Notes: generated from the letters alone by a model not told the origin. DNA of 64,000 nt from Octadecabacter arcticus 238 (GCF_000155735.2 NC_020908.1:4773501-4837500); one strand, 5' to 3'. Numbered from the stretch's first letter, positions 54,412 through 64,000 are shown. Numbers and translations are program-made.

Positions 54412-55413
54412 ATGCAAAGCAGGCTGCTTGGACGCGACGGACCAATGATCCACCCGATTGGATTCGGTGCTATGTCATTCTCTGATTTTTATGGGGTGAC
54501 TGACGAGCTCGAAAGCCACGTGATTTTGGACATGGCATTGGAAGCCGGCGTCACCCATATCGACACTTCCAACGTCTACGGAATGGGCCAATCTGAAACT
54601 GTCATCGGCAGCTATCTGAAGGCCAACCCGCAAGCGCGCGACCACTTTTCCATCGCGACCAAGGGCGGAATCACTCGGAACCCAAACGGTCCAGGCAATA
54701 TCTTCAACAATTCTCCTGAACATTTGCAAACCGAGCTCAACAATAGCTTGAAACGTTTGGGTGTTGAGGCTGTTGATCTTTATTACCTGCATCGCCGCGA
54801 CGCAAATGTTCCTATCGAAGAGGTAACCGAGACGCTTGCCGCACTCGTCAAATCCGGCAAAGCCAAAGCGATCGGTTTCTCCGAGATCGCACCTACCACG
54901 CTGCGCCGCGCCCATGCAGTACATCCAGTGGCTGCTGTGCAGTCCGAATACTCGCTTTCCACCCGGTCCCCCGAATTGGGTCTGTTGCAAACCTGCGCCG
55001 AACTTGGCGTTGCCGTGGTCGCTTTCTCGCCCGTAGGTCGCTCAATGCTGACCGATGCTCCAATTAGCATCGAGGCCGTGCAAGACCTCCCCTTCCTCAA
55101 AAACAATCCTCGCTTCATGACGCCCAATTACGACGCCAACCTCGCCGCCACAGCCTCGTTCCGGGCGCTGGCGGCTGACATGGGGCTATCGGCTGCTGGG
55201 TTGGCTATCGCATGGGTCCTTGCGCAGGGTGATCACGTCATCCCCATTCCGGGCACGCGTTCTGTTGCGCATTTCGCCGAACTATTACAAGCCGCCAATT
55301 GCGTTTTGACGCCTGACGACCTTCAAGCGATTGAAGCCACTCTACCGATCGGCTGGGCTCATGGTGACCGCTATTCTGTTTCCCAATGGATAGGGCCAGA
55401 GAAATATTGCTGA
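54412..55413 (+). CDS. Aldo/keto reductase
   Basis: 333 residues, an (alpha/beta)8 NADPH-dependent carbonyl reductase. Catalytic tetrad: Asp and Tyr in HIDTSNVYGMGQSE, Lys in FSIATKGGITRN, His in DLYYLHRRDANVP. FSPVGRSMLTDAP and IPIPGTRSVAHFAELLQA (cofactor phosphate loop) are normal for the family. It resembles the YajO/Tas-like AKR branch; substrate unknown. The promoter lies between the IS256 target site and the start, so IS256 inserted about 110 bases upstream may affect expression. Confidence 0.92.
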   Translation: MQSRLLGRDGPMIHPIGFGAMSFSDFYGVTDELESHVILDMALEAGVTHIDTSNVYGMGQSETVIGSYLKANPQARDHFSIATKGGITRNPNGPGNIFNNSPEHLQTELNNSLKRLGVEAVDLYYLHRRDANVPIEEVTETLAALVKSGKAKAIGFSEIAPTTLRRAHAVHPVAAVQSEYSLSTRSPELGLLQTCAELGVAVVAFSPVGRSMLTDAPISIEAVQDLPFLKNNPRFMTPNYDANLAATASFRALAADMGLSAAGLAIAWVLAQGDHVIPIPGTRSVAHFAELLQAANCVLTPDDLQAIEATLPIGWAHGDRYSVSQWIGPEKYC

Positions 55414-55756
55414 GTTCAAGTAACGGATCGCAGCATTTGCGTTCAGACTGCTGGTATTGAGCTAACTGCCGATTTTAGATGCGCCGACGCATCAGCCCAA
55501 GTGAAAGTCCAGACGTCGACACTCACGGCCCTTAGCTGAAATTCACGTCACCACTTCATGCTGCGGCGCAATTGCCTTAAAACGGCCATTGGCTTCCCAT
55601 CAGTAGCCGAATTTGTTCAAATAGAAGCGTTGCGGTCAAGTTCATTGAATCGGCCTGAATGTCGCATTTGAGAGTTCAGATCTCCAGCCAGGACGTTAAG
55701 ATGCTTTGATCGACTCCTTTGATTGGCCCGAAATGACATCTATAGCACCCTCCACT
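55414..55756. other. Gap without a recognised gene
   Basis: About 340 bases between the aldo/keto reductase and the IS6 element. I find no convincing reading frame, terminator or repeat. Confidence 0.6.
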
Positions 55757-56583
55757 GGTTCTGTCGCAAACTTTTGGGATCTTTCGTTTGTTGGCTGATT
55801 TTGCGACATGGTTCTCAAACAAGCAAGCAACAGGGTGTATCGGATGTCGGTTGATTTCAAGGGAGCCCATTATCCTGAGAGTGTAATCCTGTACGCGGTT
55901 TATTTCTATGTGCGATATGGAGTTTCCTATCGCGACCTGGAAGAAATCATGGAGGAGCGTGGGGCTGAAGTTGACCATGCAACCTTGAACCGTTGGGTGG
56001 TTAAGTTTGGGCCGCTGATGGCGGTACAAGCGCAGTCCCGCAAGAAGCCAACCGCCAAATCTTGGCGCATGGACGAAACCTACATCAAGGTTAAAGGCAA
56101 ATGGACCTACTATTACCGGGCGGTCGACAACACAGGAAAAACCCTTGATTTCATGCTGTCTGAGCGTCGCGACAAGGCTGCGGCCCGTCGGTTTTTCAAG
56201 CGCGCGATTGGCACGAATGGCGTGCCTGACCGTGTCGTCATCGACAAGAGCGGCGCCAATCTGGCGGGTCTGCAAAGCATCAATGTGATCCTGAAGTTCA
56301 CGGGCTCAGGCAACACCATCAAGATCCTGCAGGTCAAATACCTCAACAACATCATTGAACAGGACCATCGCTTCGTAAAGCGGATCACGGCCCCGATGCT
56401 TGGCTTCAAGGCCTTCCATTCTGCCGAGGCGACCTTGGCTGGGATCGAGACCGCGCACATGATCCGAAAAGGGCAGCTCCATGCCAACGGCCTCACCGCG
56501 TTTCAGCAGTTTGCGGAGCTCGCAGCATAATTATGTCCAGCCGATGTCAGCACTCAAACTCCAACAAAATTTGCGACAGAACC
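55757..56583 (+). mobile_element. IS6 family element (type b), complete
   Basis: 827 bases between GGTTCTGTCGCAAA ends. It is the intact parent form of the deleted copy at 26770–27426. No 8-bp target duplication (CCTCCACT left, CGTATAAG right). Confidence 0.92.
55844..56530 (+). CDS. IS6 family transposase, intact
   Basis: 228 residues from MSVDFKGAHYPESVILYAVY (an in-frame ATG 12 codons earlier is possible). DDE residues in WRMDETYIKVKGKW, VIDKSGANLAGLQ and NNIIEQDHRFVKRI. It is not close to the type-a IS6 transposases in this window, so two IS6 lineages are present. Confidence 0.95.
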   Translation: MSVDFKGAHYPESVILYAVYFYVRYGVSYRDLEEIMEERGAEVDHATLNRWVVKFGPLMAVQAQSRKKPTAKSWRMDETYIKVKGKWTYYYRAVDNTGKTLDFMLSERRDKAAARRFFKRAIGTNGVPDRVVIDKSGANLAGLQSINVILKFTGSGNTIKILQVKYLNNIIEQDHRFVKRITAPMLGFKAFHSAEATLAGIETAHMIRKGQLHANGLTAFQQFAELAA

Positions 56584-57166
56584 CGTATAAGGCCCCTCTT
56601 TTGTAATTCTTTCCGTGCCATTTATATGAGACGCCGTTTGTGCTTATTTCCGAGTGATCCCTGTCGCTCGCAAACCCGTCCGGTGAACGATCCTCTTACG
56701 GACGCCCAATCTCAAAAACGTTCACCAACCACCTGGATTTTGAACGGGGTTTGTGGCAGCGGAAAATGGGGCTGGGCGGGCGTTCTCCACAAGCGAGCGT
56801 TTTTGGAACAACTTTTCGGACCCACTAACGCCACTTATGTCGAGCGACACGACCGGCCCTAACCGGACCTTGATGCTTGGCGCAGCGAACGGCGGCTTCG
56901 AGCCCAGTGTGGAAGTACCGAATCCGTGCTGCGTGCGCACGCAGCACGGAAATCTACGACGCCGCTGCAAAACCATCGCTGCATAGCAGAGGGAAATGCG
57001 GCCATTCAAGCGGCCTGCAGTAAATCTAATATAATGCTCGCAACTGCAGAATCGAAAAATAGGCAGTCGAGAAATTTTTCCAAGCCCCGCCTTTCGATTG
57101 TGTCAGAGCGGGTTGAATTCAGACAATCCGTTCGCAGCCGTCGGCTTCAACAATCGAGACGCGGAA
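56584..57166. other. Non-coding gap with palindrome and repeat
   Basis: About 580 bases between the IS6 element and the 3' end of the RND permease gene. It contains a GCAGCGAACGGCGGC repeat relative (56883) and the palindrome listed separately; no gene recognised. Confidence 0.55.
56924..56949. repeat. 26-bp perfect palindrome
   Basis: CCGTGCTGCGTGC followed at once by its exact inverse, with no loop. It could be a dyad protein site or a bidirectional stem end; no T-run follows. Confidence 0.8.
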
Positions 57167-60100
57167 TTATTCAGCCGCGTTCAGCTTTGAGACGGTGGCT
57201 GTATCAACGGGGCGACCCGGCTGCTTTGGCGGCGCAGGATGATCCGCGAAGGCCGCGATAACTGTCACAAGACCTGTGCTGATGTAGAACTGCGCCATGA
57301 ACACCGCCGGGACCGTCAGCACGATGATGACTGTTCCAAACAACACACCGTAGCCAATCGAAACTGCGAGAGGGATCAAAAACTGCGCCTGCAATGAAGT
57401 TTCCATTATCAGCGGATAAACCCCGAGGAACGTTGTCAGCGAGGTTAGCAGAATGGGGCGAAAACGCTCCTTAGTGCCCTGCACCACTGCTTCTCGCACT
57501 TTCATACCGTCGGCAATATGCTCGTTATAGACATCAACCATCACAAGCGAGTTGTTGATCACAACACCCGCCAAACCGATGATCCCAAAGATCGACAGGA
57601 TCGTAAGTGGAATGCCCATGATGTAGTGCCCAGAAACCGCGCCAATCAGGCCAAGCGGAATCGCAACCATCACAACAATCGGCTGCACATAGGATCGGAA
57701 CACCAATGCCAAAAGCGCGTAGATAATAAACAAGGCAATCCCGAGCGCCTGCCCCAACGCCGATTGCGCATCGGATTGCTCGCGCTGCTCTCCGCCTGAA
57801 CTGATCAGCAAGTCGCTATATTTCTCTTGCAGTGGCGGAATTAGCTCAGCCTCGATGATCGCATTTACTTCGGAACTAGTGGCCACATTGATATCCAGAT
57901 CAGAAATGACTGTCGTTACCTGACGGCCATTACGACGGAAAATTTGCGTAGGCGATAGGCCTTCCTCGATATAGGCAACAACGCTGAGCGGAATTTGATC
58001 GCCCAACGGAGTTGTGATCCATGTTGACAAAAGGTCCGACAAACTATCGCGCTGGTCCGCAGGATACCGCACCATCACCGCGATGTTGTCTGCACCGCGC
58101 TGCACGGTGGTCGCCTCAACGCCGAAGAACCCCGCGCGAGTCTGGTTGGCAAGATCGGAGAGCGTCACATCGTAAAGTCGCGCCTCTTCACGCAAGGCCA
58201 AGCGATATTCAATCCGCCCAGCCGAGTTGTCGTCTTGTATAGCAAAGACTCCAGGAATTTCGCGCAAGCCCAGACGCAGCTCAGTCACAATCGGTGTGAT
58301 ATCTTGGCCATCGGGCAAAGACAGCTCAATTGAAATCGGGTCACCTGCACCGATGAGTTCCGCCGAGACACTGAGTTTGTTGACCGACGCAATTGCGCCG
58401 ATCTCTCGTCGCCAAGCGATCTCGTACGTTCCTGCGTCCCAGTCGCGCAGCGTCGGGTCGGTAAGCTGCACGACCACATTCGCCAACGTGGCGCCGCCCG
58501 CAGCGGATCCACCCTCAGGACCACCCTCGGCGACGCCTTGGCCGACAACGACATTCACACCGACAATTACATCAGGCGCATCGTTGGGAAGGTCCGCTTG
58601 GATATCAGCGCCCACTTTGATAGCTGACAAACGGACATGCTCTGCGACATTTTGGGTCATCTGGAAAGTCGTGCCGTCGTTCATTTCGATGCTAGCGGTG
58701 ACAAAATCACTATCGATTGACGGGAAAAAGTTGAATTTCACATAGCCGAAAGACAAAAGCCCAACAGTCATGATCATCATTGCGACCGACAGTGCGATTG
58801 GGATCAGAACAGCAAAGCCCTTGGTCGTGAACCGCAAAACAGCATCAAGTGGAACGCGAATGAACCATTGTAACACCGCATCAACGCCTGACCGGATGAC
58901 ATTCAACAAACGAAACACGATGTTCGGACGATAGCTTGGCGAGACGTCCAAGCGCGATAGGTTGCGTGGCAGGATTAGCAGTGCCTGCAAAAGAGATAGG
59001 CTAAGAACAACAATCACGACGATTGGGATATCGGTCAGGAACTTGCCCAAGGTGCTGGGTAGTTGTGTCAGCGGCCAGAAAGCGACGATTGTCGTGAGCG
59101 CCGAGAAGATCACAGGCACCGCAATTCGCTGCGTACCTTTCACAGCAGCTTGCATAGCAGGCAGCCCGCGTTCGCCGTTCTTATAAATATTTTCGCTGAC
59201 CACGATTGCATTATCAACCACAATACCAATCGCAAGAATAAAACCGAAAAGCGAGATCATATTGATCGACATGCCTAACGCACCCATGAAGATAAAGGTC
59301 GCAGCAAAGGAAACACCAATCCCCATCGCCGACCAAAATGCCAATCGAATATCAAGGAAAAGCGCGAGGCAAAGCACGACCAGCGCAAGACCGATGGCCG
59401 CGTTGTTCACCAACAGGTCGATTCGGTCCTGCAAATCCTTTGAGTCGTCCTTCCAGACCGTCGCGTTGATCCCATCCTCAAGTGACGGCCGATAGGTTGA
59501 GGCAAGATAGGCGCGTGCTTCTTCGACGATGCTTAGGACTTGTTCATCGCCAACCCTAAACACGTTGACTGAAACAGACTCTTCGCCGTTGAAGTTAGCA
59601 GCAAGATCCGCATCCTCAAACCCGTCGATTACCTTTGCGATGTCACGCAAGTAGACGCGTCCGCCCTGGTCTCCAGTCCGTACGATAATATTCTCGAAAT
59701 CGCTTTGGGTATAATTTCGACCCGTCGTGCGAATCGGAATTGCAACCGTGTCGGTGTCAATCGACCCACCCGGCAACTCAAGCGAGTTTTGGGCAATTAC
59801 ATTTGCCACCTCGGCCATAGTGATGCCGTAAGCCCGCAAATTATCCCGGTCGACCTCGATAGAGATTTCATATGCACGGATATTGCCAACTTCTACAAAC
59901 GAAATGCTGCTGAGACCAACAAGTGCATCTTTCAGTCGTTCAGCCTCTTCTTTCAAAACCCGCTCGGACGCATCGCCGTGGATCGCGATTTCCAGCACGC
60001 GAGTGCTGTTGCTGGCCTGCATAACGATGGGGTCATCCGCATCTTCAGGAAGCACTGTAATGCGATCAATCTCGGTCTTAATTTCGTCGAGCTTTTCTTG

Positions 60101-60406
60101 GATGTCTTCGCCGCGCAGAAACGACACAGTAACCCCACCACGCCCTTCGCTGATCGAAGCAGTAATGCTATCAATCCCGTCGATCCCCGACAGTTGATCC
60201 TCGATCGGACGGACGATGCTATCTTGAATTTCTAGCGGTGATGATCCGGGATAACTGACAGATACGCTGACAGTATCAAGCGTGAATTCTGGGAACGTCT
60301 TTTGAGGCATCTGGAGCGCCGTCAGCATACCTACCACAACGACAAAAACCATCGTCAGGTTCGCGGCCACCGGATGCTCTGCCATCCATTTGATTACTCC
60401 ATTCAC
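57167..60406 (-). CDS. RND efflux permease (AcrB/MdtC-type)
   Basis: 1079 residues, the length of HAE1-type tripartite efflux pumps. The N-terminal membrane helix (AANLTMVFVVVVGMLTALQ) is followed by the large periplasmic domain (SVSYPGSSPLEIQDSIVRPI), the second block of helices with the proton-relay region (GIVVDNAIVVSENIYKNGER), and a repeat of this order in the second half (LAGVVINNSLVMVDVYNEHI). Its ATG overlaps the adaptor stop by four bases. No TolC-like outer membrane gene is adjacent, so it probably uses one encoded elsewhere. Substrate unknown. Confidence 0.93.
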   Translation of the reverse strand: MNGVIKWMAEHPVAANLTMVFVVVVGMLTALQMPQKTFPEFTLDTVSVSVSYPGSSPLEIQDSIVRPIEDQLSGIDGIDSITASISEGRGGVTVSFLRGEDIQEKLDEIKTEIDRITVLPEDADDPIVMQASNSTRVLEIAIHGDASERVLKEEAERLKDALVGLSSISFVEVGNIRAYEISIEVDRDNLRAYGITMAEVANVIAQNSLELPGGSIDTDTVAIPIRTTGRNYTQSDFENIIVRTGDQGGRVYLRDIAKVIDGFEDADLAANFNGEESVSVNVFRVGDEQVLSIVEEARAYLASTYRPSLEDGINATVWKDDSKDLQDRIDLLVNNAAIGLALVVLCLALFLDIRLAFWSAMGIGVSFAATFIFMGALGMSINMISLFGFILAIGIVVDNAIVVSENIYKNGERGLPAMQAAVKGTQRIAVPVIFSALTTIVAFWPLTQLPSTLGKFLTDIPIVVIVVLSLSLLQALLILPRNLSRLDVSPSYRPNIVFRLLNVIRSGVDAVLQWFIRVPLDAVLRFTTKGFAVLIPIALSVAMMIMTVGLLSFGYVKFNFFPSIDSDFVTASIEMNDGTTFQMTQNVAEHVRLSAIKVGADIQADLPNDAPDVIVGVNVVVGQGVAEGGPEGGSAAGGATLANVVVQLTDPTLRDWDAGTYEIAWRREIGAIASVNKLSVSAELIGAGDPISIELSLPDGQDITPIVTELRLGLREIPGVFAIQDDNSAGRIEYRLALREEARLYDVTLSDLANQTRAGFFGVEATTVQRGADNIAVMVRYPADQRDSLSDLLSTWITTPLGDQIPLSVVAYIEEGLSPTQIFRRNGRQVTTVISDLDINVATSSEVNAIIEAELIPPLQEKYSDLLISSGGEQREQSDAQSALGQALGIALFIIYALLALVFRSYVQPIVVMVAIPLGLIGAVSGHYIMGIPLTILSIFGIIGLAGVVINNSLVMVDVYNEHIADGMKVREAVVQGTKERFRPILLTSLTTFLGVYPLIMETSLQAQFLIPLAVSIGYGVLFGTVIIVLTVPAVFMAQFYISTGLVTVIAAFADHPAPPKQPGRPVDTATVSKLNAAE

Positions 60407-61647
60407 GGCTGATCATCCTCCGCGACTACTGCGGTCTCGATACCACCCGCGACATCGCGCAGTTGCATTCCTGCCTGCGGCGTTGAAAGTGCTGTCGTGA
60501 TCAACCGCCCGCCTGCGGGCAGAACATCGGCTTGGACATATGAAGTCTCGCCATCAACATGGATCAATGTGGCCTCAACGATACCCAGCGTTCCACCTGT
60601 CGCGTCAGACGGCTCCAGGAACCACAACCGTTCTCCACCGCGTAGGGCTGTTGATGGAATAGCGTAGGTCGCCTCTGGCATTGGGCCTTCAATAACCACT
60701 TTGGCAAATGAGTTTATAAGTGCAGGCGGCGCGCCAGACGCCATAATACTGGTACCTGTGGCGCGTGCATCTGCAATGTCGGTCAATTCGACAGTGACAG
60801 TCAGCGTGCGCGTGCGCGCGTTCAACGTCGGAGAGACACGGCTCACTTGTGCATCCCACTCAAACGTCTGTCCGGCAAAACGCACTGACACTGTCGCACT
60901 CGGCGATCCACCTTCAAATAAGCCCGGGATCAAGGCCGCGTCAGCTCCGCGGATGGGCACATCAATTTCCATCCGGTCTTGGGTGAATATCTCTGCGATG
61001 GTTTGGCCGCCGTTGATGACAGTCCCGATTTCCACCTGCATCGACAGAACCGCTCCGTCGAATGGTGCGATGACCAATTTGCGGTCAAGGCCGACCTCGG
61101 CCACGCTTTGTGTGGCAATCAAACTGTTCAGGTTAGCCGACAGCTCTTCTTGTGTACTTTTCACCTGATCAAGCGCCGATTGGCTGGCAGACCCTCTAGC
61201 GAGCAATGTCTCGGTTCGTTCAAGTAAAATTCTATTTAGGTCCAACCGTGCAAGGGTGGCATTAATGTTCGCCTGCGTTTGCGTCAGTGTGGCGCGTTCG
61301 GCGCTGTCATCTAACCGTACCAGAATGTCGCCTTGCTGGAACGAACCACGGTTCGTGATCGCGGGATGCAACTCAATTACCTGTCCGCCCACTTGGCTGG
61401 CTAAATTAGCGATGCGAAAAGGTTGCATGAATCCTTGGCCACGAATAGGCAACGGCGTATTGAGAAGGGTCAAGTCAATGGTTTTAACAAGTGTGATTGG
61501 ACGTTCGATTATTGCTGGTTCAACAACTTCACGATTTTCACCAAGATACCGGAACCCGCTGATCCCACCAAAAATCACGGTCATAGCAACTGCTATCCAG
61601 AAGATTTCCCGTAGCCCAGTGCCTAGGTAGCCAAAAATTCTTTTCAT
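60403..61647 (-). CDS. RND periplasmic adaptor (membrane fusion protein)
   Basis: 414 residues. One N-terminal membrane helix (IFWIAVAMTVIFGGISG, about 14–31), then the lipoyl/hairpin region (QGDILVRLDDSAERATLTQT, LARLDLNRILLERTETLLAR), the beta-barrel (VIAPFDGAVLSMQVEIGTVI) and membrane-proximal domain. It bridges the RND permease and an outer-membrane channel. AGAGGGACAG precedes the ATG. First gene of a two-gene operon; the presumed promoter lies in the following interval. Confidence 0.92.
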   Translation of the reverse strand: MKRIFGYLGTGLREIFWIAVAMTVIFGGISGFRYLGENREVVEPAIIERPITLVKTIDLTLLNTPLPIRGQGFMQPFRIANLASQVGGQVIELHPAITNRGSFQQGDILVRLDDSAERATLTQTQANINATLARLDLNRILLERTETLLARGSASQSALDQVKSTQEELSANLNSLIATQSVAEVGLDRKLVIAPFDGAVLSMQVEIGTVINGGQTIAEIFTQDRMEIDVPIRGADAALIPGLFEGGSPSATVSVRFAGQTFEWDAQVSRVSPTLNARTRTLTVTVELTDIADARATGTSIMASGAPPALINSFAKVVIEGPMPEATYAIPSTALRGGERLWFLEPSDATGGTLGIVEATLIHVDGETSYVQADVLPAGGRLITTALSTPQAGMQLRDVAGGIETAVVAEDDQP

Positions 61648-62357
61648 TCTGTCCCTCTAGTCGCCGCATTCAATTTCGTAAACATCATTTCCGTCACGAA
61701 AGCTATACGGCTGCGCGACGCAATGGCACATGTGCCATTTGACCGCCTTACGTGGTTGACACCGATAAGTGCAGCGAGACTGACTGGATCACCGCTCGGA
61801 TTACTCCCCCCACAATTCGAATTTGCTAGCCAAACACAGAAGCGACTAGGTGTTCGAAATTCCAAGCACATTAAATGGCCGGTCTGGGGAAATCGCTGGG
61901 TTGTCGGAATCCACGTGCTGCACATGCACGCAATTTCTGCACTTGCATCCGCTGCGGCAGCAAAAGGCCGCTTTGTCCGCATTGAAGACCTTGGAGCATG
62001 GCGCAGCGAAGGTCCGGTTTCCTGAAGGTTTTTCGATGTGGGCCGCTGCGCGACGTTTGTTGCTGGATCGGTGTCGGCCCACGTTGACAAACCTCGGAAG
62101 GAGGAAGCTGCGGGGGCTTGGTTGGAGCTATGGGGAAAGCACTGATCGGCGGCTGACCGAACCTAATTTTCGTAGATACAGCAGAGGCCAGTGATGGCGC
62201 TCAAAACCATGCGCCGCGGTGATATCGGGGTCGTTGACGAGCTGCCTCGGCAGACTTTCTGTGTTTTGCCGTGCTTGGCACGAGACGACGCTTTCCCGGA
62301 ATGCTGCGCAGATCGGAGCCGATGTTGACCAATTTGACGGGCACTTCATCTTGCTGC
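61648..62357. other. Mostly non-coding interval before the IS91-type element
   Basis: 710 bases with no confident gene. It includes a copy of the dispersed repeat (62003–62022) and a 44-codon frame at 62194–62328 (MALKTMRRGDIGVVDELPRQ) that I do not recognise. The end nearest 62357 may carry the IS91-type terminal sequence. Confidence 0.5.
62003..62022. repeat. Dispersed intergenic repeat, copy 2
   Basis: GCAGCGAAGGTCCGGTTTCC, identical over 20 bases to 38264–38283. Confidence 0.6.
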
Positions 62358-63545
62358 CTACTCCTTTGGTGGGGCACGACATTGGGGTTTCTGACCACGG
62401 CGGAAGGTCTCAATAATGCGCATTGCTCCACCGCAGTCTGGACAAGGTTCTCGTAACGTTAACGGGATGATATCGGCGCTTGGCGGATCGTCGGGCTTTG
62501 CGATTTCTGCCCCGAGCAAGGTGCGGATCTTAGCGAGATTGACCTTGCGGGTTGCGCTGACCAGCAGGCCATAATGCCGGATGCGGTGGAAGCCGTCAGG
62601 CAGTGTATGGATCAGGAAACGGCGGATGAACTCGTCTGTGGCTAGGCGCATTGTAGTCTGTTGTTCGCCGGTCTTGATCCGGTAATTCTTCCAGCGGAAA
62701 GCGACCGTCTCAGCATCCGCGCTGATCAGGCGGCTGTTAGAAATCGCCACGCGGTGCGTATATCGGCTGAGATAGGCGAGCACCGCCTCGGGTCCTCCGA
62801 AGGGCGGTTTGGCATAGACCACCCATTCTGATTTGCGTAACGGAGCCAGCCATGTGGTGAAGGTGTCGGGGTTCGCCAGATTGGTGTGGTCACCAAAGAA
62901 GGTAAGTTTGCCCGCGCGATGTAAGGCCAGAAGCCCCTCAGTAAACAAGCGTCGGAACAGTCGAGACAGTACACGCACGTGCAGAAAGAACCCCGGCTTG
63001 CACGCGACCCACCTCTTGCCGTCTTTTGACAATCCGCCACCGGGAATGACCATGTGGATGTGTGGGTGATGTGTCAGCGCCGAGCCCCAAGTATGTAGAA
63101 CGCTGGTTAGACCGATGCGTGCGCCAAGTCGCTTGGGATCGGCGGCGATGGTCGTGACGGTCTGCGCAGATGCTTTGAATAAAAGTCCATAAATAGCTTT
63201 CTTATTCCAATATGCGATGCGGGCGATCTCAGCAGGCAGGGTGAAGACGACGTGGAAGTATTCCACTGGCAGCAGATCGTCGGCGCGTGCGGCCATCCAG
63301 TCGCACGCGGCAGGCCCCTGACATTTGGGACAGTGCCGGTTTTTGCAGGAGTTGTAGGCGATGTGCTGATGATTGCATTCGCTACATGCCGCCACATGCC
63401 CGCCGAGCGCCTCGGTTCGGCAAGCCTCAATCGCTGACATAACCTTGAGCTGAGCCAGGCTAACATGCCCCGCATTGGCCCACCGCCACGTGGGGCCATA
63501 GGAGCGGAAAATGTCAGCGATCTCCAGCTTGTGCCCGGTCTCCAA
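62358..63545 (-). CDS. IS91 family transposase
   Basis: 395 residues, rolling-circle HUH transposase. An N-terminal zinc-binding part (ACSECNHQHIAYNSCKNRHC), the HUH motif in THHPHIHMVIPGGG, and the Tyr region YLSRYTHRVAISNSRLI. The C-terminal zinc pair is partly seen (PCPDCGGAMRIIETFRR). The stop is followed by no obvious duplication, as expected for one-ended transfer. It lies nine bases after the tyrosine recombinase gene on the same strand, a pairing known for this IS91 branch. Confidence 0.92.
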   Translation of the reverse strand: METGHKLEIADIFRSYGPTWRWANAGHVSLAQLKVMSAIEACRTEALGGHVAACSECNHQHIAYNSCKNRHCPKCQGPAACDWMAARADDLLPVEYFHVVFTLPAEIARIAYWNKKAIYGLLFKASAQTVTTIAADPKRLGARIGLTSVLHTWGSALTHHPHIHMVIPGGGLSKDGKRWVACKPGFFLHVRVLSRLFRRLFTEGLLALHRAGKLTFFGDHTNLANPDTFTTWLAPLRKSEWVVYAKPPFGGPEAVLAYLSRYTHRVAISNSRLISADAETVAFRWKNYRIKTGEQQTTMRLATDEFIRRFLIHTLPDGFHRIRHYGLLVSATRKVNLAKIRTLLGAEIAKPDDPPSADIIPLTLREPCPDCGGAMRIIETFRRGQKPQCRAPPKE

Positions 63546-63554
63546 CCTCGGGTG

Positions 63555-64000
63555 CTACTCGAGCCCCCGTCGTAGCGTGCGATCTTGCAATTGCTTGAGC
63601 CCCTCGAACGGGCTGACCGTATTGCGGATCGTTTTGGCGGCAACGTGGGTGTAGCGGGCTGTCGTGCTCAGTTTTGAATGCCCAAGCAAAACCTGGATTA
63701 CGCGTACGTCCGTTCCAGCCTCCAGAAGGTGGGTCGCGAAGCTGTGCCGCAGAGTATGCAGCGTCGCAGGTTTGTTGATCCCAGCCATATGTTTGGCGGA
63801 TGTGAAGGCGCGGTTCAATTGGCGCGGGGACAACGGGTTGATCTTTGGTTTGCCGGGAAACAGCCACCCCTCAGGACGTGCCTCAAGCCAGTACTCACGC
63901 AGCAGGTCAAGCAGCCCCGGCGACAGCATGGCCTTGCGATCTTTACCATTCTTACCCTCATCTACATGGATCAGCATCCGGCCACTGTCGATGTCCACCA
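63555..64000 (-). CDS. Tyrosine recombinase, C-terminal part (runs off window)
   Basis: The frame is open to the right edge; about 148 C-terminal residues are here. The catalytic residues are visible: Lys region [30 protein letters not shown] (H-x-x-R), [16 protein letters not shown] (His and nucleophile Tyr). XerC/D-like. Paired with the IS91-type transposase downstream. The true start and DNA-binding N-terminus lie outside the window. Confidence 0.9.
   Translation of the reverse strand, partial: VDIDSGRMLIHVDEGKNGKDRKAMLSPGLLDLLREYWLEARPEGWLFPGKPKINPLSPRQLNRAFTSAKHMAGINKPATLHTLRHSFATHLLEAGTDVRVIQVLLGHSKLSTTARYTHVAAKTIRNTVSPFEGLKQLQDRTLRRGLE

Noticed and set aside
54412-55413. Aldo/keto reductase as part of the quaternary amine pathway
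   Set aside because: It is 30 kb away, flanked by unrelated mobile DNA, with no shared regulatory site.
61644-62090. A 148-codon minus-strand frame upstream of the RND adaptor
   Set aside because: Composition unlike protein (cysteine- and serine-rich by frame), no ribosome site, overlaps the probable promoter of the adaptor gene.

Overview
The window looks like an alphaproteobacterium of the Rhodobacterales (Roseobacter group). The dnaK–dnaJ–radC order, the GcvA-type LysR, the OpuA-type betaine importer and the RepABC-type RepC fragment all fit that group. The very high load of insertion sequences, many nested or decayed, resembles what is known of Octadecabacter-like genomes; the genus is an inference.

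Layout. 1–4.6 kb is ordinary backbone: radC (cut by the window edge), dnaJ, dnaK and a divergent alkB. 5.0–7.2 kb is a pile of four insertion sequences lying inside each other (IS1182, IS200, IS256, IS903-type IS5). 7.4–8.3 kb is a small-multidrug-resistance pump with its TetR repressor and a readable operator-promoter. 8.35–10.87 kb is a dead IS481-like element holding a complete IS256. 10.9–24.5 kb is the main metabolic block: a leftward catabolic operon (Rieske oxygenase, GMC alcohol dehydrogenase, class II aldolase, aldehyde dehydrogenase, FAD ferredoxin reductase, SDR, broken SDR) divergent from a GATase/AraC regulator and a betaine-type ABC importer with a fused permease. Together these suggest uptake and oxidation of a quaternary ammonium compound.

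24.6–38.2 kb is mostly mobile DNA: IS6, ISNCY and IS3 pieces, a 3.9-kb Tn3-family transposon with recognisable ends and two in-frame stops in tnpA, a LysR gene, a glutamate dehydrogenase, IS5 debris, an intact IS6, and a scrap of a plasmid repC between two IS elements. 38.5–49.4 kb carries DNA-processing genes (RecD2-type helicase, topoisomerase III, a small hypothetical protein, a UPF0158 protein, and a SWIM–SNF2 helicase gene split by an IS1595 element whose inverted ends and 9-bp target duplication are visible). 49.7–52.6 kb is a nest of three IS200 copies and one IS30 whose insertion order can be worked out base by base; it sits inside a very small gene.

52.9–64 kb: a third IS256 (with a nonsense mutation), an aldo/keto reductase, a full IS6, an RND efflux permease with its adaptor, and an IS91-type transposase next to a tyrosine recombinase running off the right edge. 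No rRNA, tRNA or CRISPR array was recognised.
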